From Solirubrobacter sp963848475 (GTDB lineage Bacteria > Actinomycetota > Thermoleophilia > Solirubrobacterales > Solirubrobacteraceae): DNA of 64,000 nucleotides. Below the pieces are notes generated by a model. The model was not told where the DNA came from and made no database searches. It saw nothing but the letters and a program-made list of their open reading frames with translations. Shown in pieces: positions 30,024 through 37,636 of the stretch. The number at the start of each line of letters is the position of its first letter. Position 1 is the first letter of the stretch. The DNA lies in the NCBI GenBank assembly GCA_963848475.1, contig CAWKDW010000020.1, forward strand, positions 558,001 through 622,000. The letters are read 5' to 3'. The position numbers were made by a program, and so were the translations under genes.

Positions 30024-30740
30024 ATGAAGCGCATCGGCCTGCTCGGCGGCATGAGCTGGGAATCGACGATCGAGTACTACCGGCTGGTCAACGAGCTCGT
30101 CGCCGAGCGCCTCGGCGGCCTGCACTCCGCGGACTGCCTCCTGCGCAGCGTCGACTTCGCCGAGATCGAGGTCCTGCAGCGCGAGGATCGCTGGGAGGAG
30201 GCCGGCGAGCGGCTCGCCGAGGAAGCGAGGGCGCTGGAGGAGGCCGGCGCCGAGCTGCTCGTCCTCTGTACGAACACGATGCACAGGCTCGCGCCCGAGA
30301 TCAACCGCGCCATCTCGATTCCGTTCATCCACATCGCCGACACGACCGCCGCCGCGGTCAAGGCCGCGAACCTCACGACGGTCGGCCTGCTCGCGACCGC
30401 GTACACGATGGAGCAGGAGTTCTACGTCGGCCGGCTGCGCGAGCACGGGCTCGAGGTGATCGTGCCGTCGGCGGCCGACCGCCGGATCGTGCACGACGTG
30501 ATCTACCAGGAGCTGTGTCGCGGGATCGTCGACGACGGTTCGCGCGAGGAGTACCGGCGGATCATGCGCGCGCTGGCCGCGGAAGGCGCCCAGGGGATCC
30601 TGCTCGGCTGCACGGAGATCGATCTGCTCGTCACCCAGGCGGACTCCCCGGTTCCCGTCTTCGACACGACCCGGCTGCACGCCGAGCGCGCCGTCGAGCT
30701 CAGCGCGGCGCCAGACGCGTCGCCGCGGCCTTCCACGTAG
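30024..30740 (+). CDS. Aspartate/glutamate racemase family protein
   Basis: 238 residues, start ATG 30024. It has both catalytic cysteines of PLP-independent racemases, in 'LCTNTMH' (about residue 83) and 'LLGCTEI' (about residue 196), and the N-terminal 'GLLGGMSWEST' typical of the YgeA/RacX group. It likely interconverts D- and L-forms of acidic or broader amino acids. It lies 21 bp after the GNAT-synthetase and closes the putative D-Glu cluster. Its last 41 bases overlap the end of modC on the other strand. Confidence 0.9.
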   Translation: MKRIGLLGGMSWESTIEYYRLVNELVAERLGGLHSADCLLRSVDFAEIEVLQREDRWEEAGERLAEEARALEEAGAELLVLCTNTMHRLAPEINRAISIPFIHIADTTAAAVKAANLTTVGLLATAYTMEQEFYVGRLREHGLEVIVPSAADRRIVHDVIYQELCRGIVDDGSREEYRRIMRALAAEGAQGILLGCTEIDLLVTQADSPVPVFDTTRLHAERAVELSAAPDASPRPST

Positions 30741-31740
30741 CGGTCACGCGGACGCCGGGCGCCAGCCCCAGGGCGCGGACGGCGACGACGCTCACCTCGG
30801 CCACGAGCGGCTGGCCCGCGAGCAACCCGACCCGCGCGCGGCCGCCGATCTCGGTGATCGAGACCACCTCCGCGGCGAGATGGTTCTGGGCCGAGCTCGG
30901 CGCGCTGCCCGCCTCGAGGACGATCTCCCACGGATAGAGGCTCGCGCCGACCGGACCGGTCAGCACGTCGGTGGACACGATCGTCCCGCCGCCGTCGAGC
31001 GCCACCGAGGTGAGCCCGTCTTTGATCGGCGAGGCGACGCCGGTCAGCACCACCGCACCGGTGAAGTCGGCCACGAACGCCGAGGCCGGGCGCGCCGACA
31101 GCTCGGCAGCCGGCCCGAGCTGCACGATCCGGCCTTCGTCGATCACGCCGACGCGGTCTCCGAGCAGCGCGGCCTCGGCGAAGTCGTGCGTCACGAGCAG
31201 CGCGGGAACGCCCGTGTCGCGCAGCACCGCGATCAGCTCGCGCGCCGCCGAGGCGCGGGTCCGGGGGTCCAGCGCGGACAGCGGCTCGTCGAGCAGCAGG
31301 ACGCTCGGTTCGCGCGCGAGCGCGCGCGCCACCGCCACGCGCTGGCGTTCACCGCCGGAGAGCTGGCCCGGCTTGGCCTCCGCTCGTTCGCTCAGCCCGA
31401 AGCGCTCCAGCAGGGCGAACGCCCGCTTGCGACGGTCGCCCCCGTCGATCCCGTAGGCCACGTTGCGCCACGCGCTCAGGTGCCCGAACAGCGCGTAGTC
31501 CTGGAAGACGTAGCCGCAGCGTCGCCGTTCCGGGCGCAGGTCGATGTCGCGAGCCGTGTCGAGCCACAGGGCGCCGCACTCGACGATGCCGCGTTCCGGC
31601 CGGAAGAGGCCCGCGACGGTCTGCAGGACCGTCGTCTTTCCCGCTCCGGAGGGCCCGGCGAGCGCGAGGCACTCGCCGTCGCCGACGTCGAGCGCGATGT
31701 CGAGCCCGGCGCGCGAGGTCTGGAGCTCAACCCGCAGCAC
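30700..31740 (-). CDS. modC: Molybdate ABC transporter ATPase
   Basis: 346 residues: Walker A 'GPSGAGKTT', 'QLSGGERQRVAVARAL', 'LLLDEPLSALD', then a C-terminal TOBE-like region (after about residue 280: 'AAEVVSITEIGGRARVGL'), the usual ModC layout. It overlaps modB by 14 bp. Drives uptake of molybdate or tungstate for molybdenum cofactor. The 3' end runs convergently into the racemase gene. Confidence 0.92.
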   Translation of the reverse strand: MLRVELQTSRAGLDIALDVGDGECLALAGPSGAGKTTVLQTVAGLFRPERGIVECGALWLDTARDIDLRPERRRCGYVFQDYALFGHLSAWRNVAYGIDGGDRRKRAFALLERFGLSERAEAKPGQLSGGERQRVAVARALAREPSVLLLDEPLSALDPRTRASAARELIAVLRDTGVPALLVTHDFAEAALLGDRVGVIDEGRIVQLGPAAELSARPASAFVADFTGAVVLTGVASPIKDGLTSVALDGGGTIVSTDVLTGPVGASLYPWEIVLEAGSAPSSAQNHLAAEVVSITEIGGRARVGLLAGQPLVAEVSVVAVRALGLAPGVRVTATWKAAATRLAPR

Positions 31741-32491
31741 GGAACGCCAGCTTGACGGCCAGCAGCAGCGCCGCCGACACGCACACGAGCACCGCGGAGA
31801 GCCCGAGCGCGCCGGTGAAGTCGGTCGAGAAGCGCTCGTAGATCGCCAGCGGGACGGTCTGCGTGATGCCCCGGAAGGAGCCGGCGAACATCAGCGTCGC
31901 GCCGAACTCGCCGAGCGCCCGTCCCCAGGCCAGCGCGAGCCCGGCCGACAGTCCCGGCAGCGCCGCTGGGATCGCCACGCGCGCGAGCGTCCGCGCCTCG
32001 CCGGCGCCGAGCGTCCTCGAGGCATCCAGCCAGGAGCGGTCCAGCGCCTCGAACGCGGACTGCGCCTGGCGCAGATAGAACGGCGCGGCGACGAACGTCA
32101 ATGCGATCACCACCGCAGCCGTGGAGAGGGTGAACGAGACGCCCAGGGGCGCGAGCAGGCCGCTCGGCCCGACCGCCGCCAGCAGCCCGATGCCCGCCAC
32201 GGCGGGCGGCAGCACCAGCGGCAGCTCGACCAGCGTGATGACCAGTTCTCTGCCCTTGAACGAGCGCGTCGCGAGCAGCCAGGCCGCCGGCGTCCCGATC
32301 ACGACGATGATCGCGAGCGCGGTCAGGCTCGTCTGCAGCGAGAGCTTCAGCGCGTCGATGGCGCTCGGATCGTCGAGGCTCGCGAGCAGCTCACCGGGGC
32401 CGACGTCGACGAAGATCGCCACCACCGGCAGCACCAGGAACACCAGCGTGGCGGTCAGCGCCGCCCACAGCAGCCCCGCGAACCAGTTCAC
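31727..32491 (-). CDS. modB: Molybdate ABC transporter permease
   Basis: 254 residues with about five to six membrane helices and the EAA-like loop 'DASRTLGAGEARTLARVAIPAALPGL' region, plus 'WGRALGEFGATLMFAG', the conserved C-terminal ModB segment. It lies between modA (4-bp overlap) and modC (14-bp overlap). The N-terminal 'LPVVAIFVDVGPGELLASL' is a family feature. Confidence 0.93.
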   Translation of the reverse strand: MNWFAGLLWAALTATLVFLVLPVVAIFVDVGPGELLASLDDPSAIDALKLSLQTSLTALAIIVVIGTPAAWLLATRSFKGRELVITLVELPLVLPPAVAGIGLLAAVGPSGLLAPLGVSFTLSTAAVVIALTFVAAPFYLRQAQSAFEALDRSWLDASRTLGAGEARTLARVAIPAALPGLSAGLALAWGRALGEFGATLMFAGSFRGITQTVPLAIYERFSTDFTGALGLSAVLVCVSAALLLAVKLAFRAAG

Positions 32492-33249
32492 GCTGAAGGC
32501 GGGGGGAGGAAGCCGGCGCGGTCGAGCGCGTCCCGACCCGCCCCGTTGAGCAGGCCATCGATGAACGCCTGAGCCTGCTGGGGATGCTTCGCGCCCTTGA
32601 CCACGGCGACACCGTACGCGACCTGGGGCTCGAGGTCGGCCGGGAGGTCGATCGCCTTCAGCTTGTCGCCGGCGGCCTCGACGTCGGTGCGGTAGACGAA
32701 GCCGGCGTCGACCGCGCCCTGGGCGACCTTCCCGACGACGCCGGCGACGTCGGGCTCGTTGGAGCGCACGTTGGCCAGGATGGCCGTGCGCCGGTCGTCG
32801 GGCAATCCGTCCAGCACCTTGCGTGTGTAGGAACCGACGGGCACCGACTCCGAGCCCATGGCGATCGTCGTGCCCGGCTTGGTGAGGTCGTCGAGGCTCG
32901 TCACCGTGCCGTCGGCGGGCACCGCGACCACCAGCTCGTTCCCGGCGAAGATCACCGGTTTCTCGACCAGGCCCTCGTCGTAGAGCTGGTCGGGCAGCTT
33001 CGTGTTGGCCGACGCGAACACGTCCGGCTTGACGCCCTGGCGGATCTGGGCCGCGAGCTCATCCGAACCGGCGAAGGAGCTGCGGACCGTCGCGGCGTCG
33101 AACCCGTCCGCGTAGTCGCTGATCGCGGTCTTCAGCGAGGCCGCGGCGGAGACGATCAGCGGCGGTGTCCCGGCGGCGGCATCGGGCTCGGCGTTGCCGC
33201 CGCAACCGGCGAGCAGTGCGAGGCAGGCGAAGACGACGGCGCGGCGCAT
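32488..33249 (-). CDS. modA: Molybdate-binding lipoprotein
   Basis: 253 residues. The lipoprotein signal ends 'LALLAGCGG' (lipobox LAGC), so the protein is anchored outside the membrane. The ModA motifs 'VSAAASLKTAI' and 'RSSFAGSDELAAQI' match the oxyanion-binding loops, and the C-terminus has 'VVKGAKHPQQAQAFIDGL'. First gene of the modABC operon; the 81-bp gap to the FHA gene must contain its promoter. I see no Moco riboswitch there. Confidence 0.93.
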   Translation of the reverse strand: MRRAVVFACLALLAGCGGNAEPDAAAGTPPLIVSAAASLKTAISDYADGFDAATVRSSFAGSDELAAQIRQGVKPDVFASANTKLPDQLYDEGLVEKPVIFAGNELVVAVPADGTVTSLDDLTKPGTTIAMGSESVPVGSYTRKVLDGLPDDRRTAILANVRSNEPDVAGVVGKVAQGAVDAGFVYRTDVEAAGDKLKAIDLPADLEPQVAYGVAVVKGAKHPQQAQAFIDGLLNGAGRDALDRAGFLPPPSA

Positions 33250-33330
33250 CGCCTCACCTTACCAATGCAGTGCCTATGCAGATTCGGTGTCAGGGCGCCG
33301 CGCCGCGATCACTCGCGACGCGGCAAAGAA

Positions 33331-33780
33331 CTACAGCGCGCGCTCGATGTAGTGCATCCTCACGTGCCCGCAGGCGATCGTGTCGCCGTCGCGCAATTCG
33401 GCGTCACTGATCCGCTGGTCGTTGACGTGCACGCCGTTGCGGCTGCGATCGTCGAAGATCCGGGTCCGCTCTCCGCGACGCACGATCAGCGCGTGTCGGC
33501 GCGAGACCGAGGAATCGTCGAGGACGATCTCCGAGGCGGGGCTGCGCCCGACGTGGATGATCTCGCCCTCGAGCGCGAACAACACGACGTCGTCGCCGTC
33601 TTCGATCGCGACGTAGCGTCCTGGTGCGAGACGCGGCATCGTCCGCGCCGCCCGCCGTCGTTCCCGCTCGGGAACCCTCGGCAGCGTTCCGGTTTCCTGC
33701 GTGGGTGCTTCAGCCTGAAGTCGAGGGTTGGCGATGGCCACGGTGCATACCTCCGGGACGGCGTGGTCAGTGCCTTGCAA
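33331..33780 (-). CDS. FHA-domain protein
   Basis: 149 residues. The C-terminal two thirds are a forkhead-associated domain, which binds phosphothreonine: 'GRSPASEI', 'SSVSRRHA' and 'NGVHVN' carry the conserved Gly-Arg, Ser-x-x-His and Asn. The N-terminal 45 residues are disordered and may include a phosphorylation site, as in GarA-type regulators, but no 'ETTS' motif is seen. It stands alone, so its partner is unknown. The start is uncertain; a start around 'MPRLAPG' would leave the FHA domain alone. Confidence 0.8.
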   Translation of the reverse strand: MQGTDHAVPEVCTVAIANPRLQAEAPTQETGTLPRVPERERRRAARTMPRLAPGRYVAIEDGDDVVLFALEGEIIHVGRSPASEIVLDDSSVSRRHALIVRRGERTRIFDDRSRNGVHVNDQRISDAELRDGDTIACGHVRMHYIERAL

Positions 33781-33864
33781 CCGGCATCTTCCACGTCGAA
33801 CGCAAGCACGAGCTAAAGATCACCGCAGCGAAGTTGAACCGCTATCCTTGCGCCCTCGCAGCTG

Positions 33865-33949
33865 GCGGCTGTGGTGAAATTGGTATACACGCAGGCTTCA
33901 GGTGCCTGTGGGCTTTACGCCCGTGGAGGTTCGAGTCCTCTCAGCCGCA
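33865..33949 (+). tRNA. tRNA-Leu (anticodon CAG)
   Basis: An 85-nt cloverleaf with a long variable arm. The acceptor GCGGCTG (33865-33871) pairs with CAGCCGC (33942-33948) and the discriminator is A. The anticodon stem-loop is CAGGC-TTCAGGT-GCCTG and the T-arm contains GGTTCGAGTCC. The long class II variable arm (GGGCTTTACGCCC) fits leucine. No CCA is encoded. Confidence 0.96.
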
Positions 33950-33988
33950 CTCTCGGCGTCCGTTGCTAATCTGGACGTCGAAATCCCT

Positions 33989-34061
33989 GCCGCTATCGTC
34001 CAGGGGACTAGGACGCCGCCCTCTCACGGCGGAAACCGGGGTTCGAATCCCCGTAGCGGTA
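33989..34061 (+). tRNA. tRNA-Glu (anticodon CTC)
   Basis: A 73-nt cloverleaf. The acceptor GCCGCTA (33989-33995) pairs with TAGCGGT (34054-34060), with one G-T pair, and the discriminator is A. The anticodon arm is CCGCC-CTCTCAC-GGCGG and the T-arm contains GGTTCGAATCC. It lies 39 bp after tRNA-Leu and probably shares its transcript. Confidence 0.96.
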
Positions 34062-34066
34062 CTGCG

Positions 34067-34092
34067 AAAGCCCTGCAAATGCAGGGCTTTTT
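34067..34092 (+). terminator. Rho-independent terminator after the tRNA pair
   Basis: AAGCCCTGC, loop AAAT, GCAGGGCTT, then a short T-run (TTT). It is a strong hairpin starting 5 bases after the tRNA-Glu discriminator. Confidence 0.92.
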
Positions 34093-34479
34093 CGTTGGTG
34101 GGGTCGCATCGCGGGGTTAGCGCATCAGCTGCCGTGGCGTGGGGAGCGCCGTGGGGCCGTTTCAGGCTGGGCAAAGCGCCGGCCGACTCGCTGCGGCCAG
34201 ACGCGCGGCCTAGCGTGCGCCGCCCGCCGTCGCGCGTTCACGCGCTCATGTCGCGACTGCCGCCCTGCTCGCCCCAGCGCTTGACCGTGGTGTCCATGTC
34301 GCGCCACACGGGCTCGACCTGCGGACGCTGGTAGCTGAGCGTGTCTTCCTCGGCTCCGCCGGCTTTGGTCCGCGGTCGGATGCCATAGTTCTCGCACCAG
34401 TTTCCGGTCTGTTGTCCTTCGGACGAGCCTGGCTCCTCAGGAATTCTCAGCGCGTCTGAGCGTCTTCTTCACTGAGCAA
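34093..34479. other. No gene recognised; degenerate DNA beside tRNAs
   Basis: This stretch has several short overlapping open frames on both strands but none with a recognisable domain or a convincing start. It lies between the tRNA terminator and transposase remnants, and is probably debris from the same insertion and decay history. Confidence 0.4.
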
Positions 34480-34800
34480 GCAATCACTTGCGGGGCGCAC
34501 CGGCGCCTTGGTGATCGAGCGCGGCGTGACCGACGTCCCGGCGTCGACGATCTGGCGCCGGGTGCGCCGTGGCAGTGAAAGCCGGCCGCGTGGGACGTCC
34601 ACCACTCCAATCTCTTTGACCGCGTCGAAGCAAAGACCGGATCGACCCGTTCGGCCGGCTCGTCGAAGCGTCATGGCCGCTGAGCCCTACGCCTCGGCTC
34701 GCCGCGTCCACTGGATCGTGACAACGGCAGCTCACACGCCGCAGTGCTCGATCAAGGGGATGCAGTACGGCTGGCCGACCGCGGACCTCACCTCCAACTC
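34480..34800 (+). pseudogene. IS630-family transposase remnant
   Basis: Fragments in at least two plus-strand frames resemble an actinobacterial IS630-type DDE transposase: 'KAGRV' near 34570, 'RVEAKTG' then 'DPFGRLVEA' around 34620-34670, 'AEPYASARRVHWIV' around 34680-34720, and 'DNGSSH' (34720-34740) after a frame change. The last is the region of the second catalytic Asp. The pieces line up in family order but lack start, first Asp, final Glu and a single frame, so the element is dead. No terminal inverted repeats could be assigned. Confidence 0.55.
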
Positions 34801-34811
34801 GCGGCCTTACG

Positions 34812-35018
34812 GTGGCACGGGCGAGCATCGTCTCCGCGGTCCGGCCGGCGCTCACGCCGCTGCTCGGCCACGCCGTGTTCGCGGATCGCCTCGGCGCCGC
34901 GCAGGCGGTCGGTGGTGCGCTCGTCGTCGTCGCGATCGTCGTGCTCGACGCGCGCGCGCCGAAGCTGCCCTCGCTCCCGCCGATCCTGTGGCCGCGGCGG
35001 GCGTGCGCGTCCACCTGA
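34812..35018 (+). pseudogene. C-terminal fragment of an EamA/DMT transporter
   Basis: In one frame the sequence reads 'ASIVSAVRPALTPLLGH', then 'DRLGAAQAVGGALVVVAIVVLD'. This is the last two membrane helices and conserved loop of EamA drug/metabolite transporters. The preceding eight helices are absent and the frame upstream merges with the transposase remnant. It is best read as the stump of a gene truncated by the insertion. Confidence 0.55.
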
Positions 35019-35103
35019 GCTACAGGTGAGCAGGCCGGGTCCGACGGCGTCCACGAACCGACGCTCCCAGGCCGGTCACAGCAACGAATCGATCAGCCGG
35101 CGC

Positions 35104-36045
35104 TTATCCCGCGAGCACGCTCGCGCGGCCGATGGAGGCCGCGCCGACAACGCCCGAGTCGTCGCCGAGCGCGGCGGGTGTCCAGGTCAGATTCGGGTTG
35201 GGACGCAGCATCCAGGGTGCTGCGGCGGCCGCTATGCGGTCGGCGAGGTCTTGGCCGAGCTTTTCGGCGAGACCTCCGCCGATGACGACGAGCTCGACGT
35301 CCACGAGGTTGACGACGGACGCGACGCCGATGCCCAGTGTCTCGATCGCCATGTCGAAGAGCTGCTCGGCCAACGAGTCGGACTCCTCGAGCGCGCGGGC
35401 CCACACCTTCGACGTCAGCCTGGTCTTGCCTTCGTCGTCGCGGATCGCGAACAACGAGGTCTGCCGTCCGGCGTCGACCATGGAAGCGGCGATCGCCGCC
35501 ATCGAACGACGGCCGGCATAGGCCTCGACGCACCCGCGGCGGCCGCAACTGCACAGCGCTCCGCCCGCACGGACGATCACGTGGCCGATTTCTCCGGCCG
35601 CCCCACGCGAACCGTTGAACGGCCGGCCGTCGAGGATCAGTGCACCACCGACACCCGTTCCCATCCACACCCCGAGCACGTTGCCCACCCCGTGGGCCGC
35701 GCCGGCCACCCACTCGCCGAGCAGCCCCACGTTGACGTCGTTGCCGATCGCGACCGGCACCCCGAGGCGGCGCTCGAGTTCGGCCCCCAGATCGATCTTG
35801 TCGACCCAATTCTCGAGGTTGGGCACGGTCAGCACCGCGCCTTCGTGAACGACCCCGGGAATGCCCACGCCCACGGCCACGGGCGCCTGGTCGAGCGAGT
35901 CGACGAGCTCCACGATGGTGCTCAGGACGGCATCGGGCCCTTCCTGCGGCGTGTCGCGCTTGGCTCGCGCCAGCACATGATGATCAGCGTCGACGAGCCC
36001 GACCTCGATGTTGGTCCCTCCGACATCGACTCCGGCCACGATCAT
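35104..36045 (-). CDS. ROK-family sugar kinase (glucokinase-like)
   Basis: 313 residues: N-terminal phosphate loop 'GVDVGGTNIEVGLV', catalytic region 'IGNDVNVGLLGEW', 'MGTGVGGALI', and the ROK zinc motif with His ('GEIGHVIV') plus 'CSCGRRGCVEAYAG'. It phosphorylates glucose or a related hexose with ATP. The start at ATG 36045 ('MIVAGVD') is preferred over the longer frame from 36123, as ROK kinases begin right before the phosphate loop. No sugar transporter lies beside it. Confidence 0.9.
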   Translation of the reverse strand: MIVAGVDVGGTNIEVGLVDADHHVLARAKRDTPQEGPDAVLSTIVELVDSLDQAPVAVGVGIPGVVHEGAVLTVPNLENWVDKIDLGAELERRLGVPVAIGNDVNVGLLGEWVAGAAHGVGNVLGVWMGTGVGGALILDGRPFNGSRGAAGEIGHVIVRAGGALCSCGRRGCVEAYAGRRSMAAIAASMVDAGRQTSLFAIRDDEGKTRLTSKVWARALEESDSLAEQLFDMAIETLGIGVASVVNLVDVELVVIGGGLAEKLGQDLADRIAAAAAPWMLRPNPNLTWTPAALGDDSGVVGAASIGRASVLAG

Positions 36046-36550
36046 GCTGGTCCCCCCGCTCCGGCGGCCTCGGAGACCGCGAGCGTGTCCGGCACGGGCA
36101 TCGTCCGCACCGAGCGACACCACGGCTCCGAAGTGCGCATCGACCGACTCACGGCTTCGCCTCCAGGCCGGCGGCCCGCCTGGTAGCGACGATCACGCCG
36201 CCACGTCGACGACGCGTTCGGGGGGCAGTCGGACGCGCATCGCGTACGCGGAGATGACGTCGCTGAAGACCGCCACGCCGAGAACGCCCCACTCCGGGGC
36301 GCCATTCCGACGATCGCTTTCCGCTCCTGCGAGACGCATCTGCCGCTCCCGGCTGCCGGACTCGACACAACCTTCCCCGAGTGACGCTAGCGCGGATCTG
36401 AGCGCCCGGGTGCCGCCTTCGCCGGCGCGGCCCTCACGGACGTCCCGATCCCGGCGAGTCCGCGGACGGACGATCGTCACCCGAAGCGAACGTCGCGTCG
36501 TTCGGGCCTGGTTCTGACACGCACGCTCCCGCCCGCAAGGGGCTCCGTCA
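36046..36550. other. 505-bp gap without a supported gene
   Basis: Only short low-quality frames are present. One minus-strand frame (36193-36480) ends in a mildly hydrophobic 'GVLGVAVFSDVISAYAM' stretch that could be the tail of a lost protein, but there is no start or homology I can name. The rest is Arg/Ser-rich in every frame. Confidence 0.4.
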
Positions 36551-36847
36551 TCAATTCGGGTTGAAGCCGAGCCCGAGGTCCGGGGACTGCGGGACGGCCT
36601 TGGGGATCAGCACGTGGATCGCCTCGGTGAGGTCCGCGACCGCGACGTGCTCGTGCATGCCCAGCACGGCGCGGACGTCGCCGCCCTCGGGCGTGGCCAT
36701 GCCGTCCTCGACGACCAGGTCCGCGACGCGGTGCATGAAGGCCAGGGCGGCGCGCTCCGAGACGCCGTCGAGCATCACGTCGATGCGGTAGGTGCGGGCG
36801 TCGGTGCCGGGCTCACGACTGGCGTTGGCGCCGAAGTCTTCGTGCAT
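36551..36847 (-). CDS. Small acidic protein of unknown function
   Basis: 98 residues from ATG 36847 ('MHEDFGANASREPG'). It contains 'RTYRIDVMLDGVSERAALAFMHRVADLVV' and ends '...GLGFNPN'. No signal peptide or known motif. The composition is not Arg-rich, unlike the shadow frames, and it sits directly downstream of the ParB-like gene on the same strand (22-bp gap), which suggests a two-gene unit. Confidence 0.6.
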   Translation of the reverse strand: MHEDFGANASREPGTDARTYRIDVMLDGVSERAALAFMHRVADLVVEDGMATPEGGDVRAVLGMHEHVAVADLTEAIHVLIPKAVPQSPDLGLGFNPN

Positions 36848-36869
36848 GCCGCCAAAGGTACGCCCACCC

Positions 36870-37301
36870 CTAACGCGACTCGACGGTGGCGTCGATCGCG
36901 ACGGCCCCACGGGAGCGGGCGACCGACACGCGGTGATGGCCGTCGAGCACCGCGTAGCCGTTCTCGACCTCGACGACGGAGATCGGCGGGAGCACGGCAC
37001 CGCGGTCCTCCGCGAGCCAGATCCGCTCCCAGCGCGACCGCGCGGAACGGGCGATCGGCCGGAAGCACGCGTCGAACTGCGCGGCGCGGCTGGGTTCGAG
37101 CGTCCCGTGGATCACGTCGAGCGGGATCTCGCGCAGGCCGCCGCCGGGGGCACGCGGGCGATCGACCGGGCAGTACACGCGCAGCCGCTTGCCGGCGGAG
37201 TCGCGCCGCAGCGAGCGCGCCAGCGCGGCGCGACGGCTCGCGCGGCGGGCGCGGGTGAAGGCGTACTCGGCGTCGATGAGCCCTGAACCCGTTCTGATCA
37301 T
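36870..37301 (-). CDS. ParB/sulfiredoxin-like domain protein
   Basis: 143 residues from ATG 37301 ('MIRTGSGLIDAEYAF'). The C-terminal half 'PPISVVEVENGYAVLDGHHRVSVARSRG' is the ParB-nuclease-like fold with the conserved G-H-H-R core. There is no HTH, so this is not a chromosome-partition ParB but one of the small stand-alone members of unknown role. The N-terminal half is basic ('RARRASRRAALARSLRRD'), possibly nucleic-acid binding. Confidence 0.7.
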   Translation of the reverse strand: MIRTGSGLIDAEYAFTRARRASRRAALARSLRRDSAGKRLRVYCPVDRPRAPGGGLREIPLDVIHGTLEPSRAAQFDACFRPIARSARSRWERIWLAEDRGAVLPPISVVEVENGYAVLDGHHRVSVARSRGAVAIDATVESR

Positions 37302-37636
37302 GCCTTCAGTCTCGGCTGAGACGGGACGTCTCACATCAGGCGGATGCCGCGACTTACGGACCTTCGACCCCTTAGGGGCACGGACCTACTGGTCAGGAAC
37401 CGGAGGTCATCGCGAAGACTGGACGTATGTACGGACGACCGCCCCAGCTTTCCGGCGATCGGCAAACTCACCCAAGAAAACGGCCACAGAGCGCGAAAAA
37501 CCATTGAAATGTGTATCGTCCGCGAGAGTGGTTGGGTGCCACTGGGACCAATGCGGACAAGATCCGCCCTTGCGCTGGGTTTACCGCTTCAGGTAGAACA
37601 CCGGCCGGGTTCGGAGGTTTTCGGAGGGTGGAAAAG
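37302..37636. other. Intergenic region upstream of the histidine kinase
   Basis: 335 bp with no convincing gene. It has lower GC than its surroundings between about 37430 and 37520 and ends in GGAGG/GGAGGG purine runs before the kinase start. It presumably holds the divergent promoters of the ParB-like and kinase genes. I see no clear operator. Confidence 0.45.

Noticed and set aside
36193..36480. 95-codon minus-strand frame with a hydrophobic end
   Set aside because: No start context, no recognisable domain and an Arg-rich first half; kept only as a note in the gap entry.
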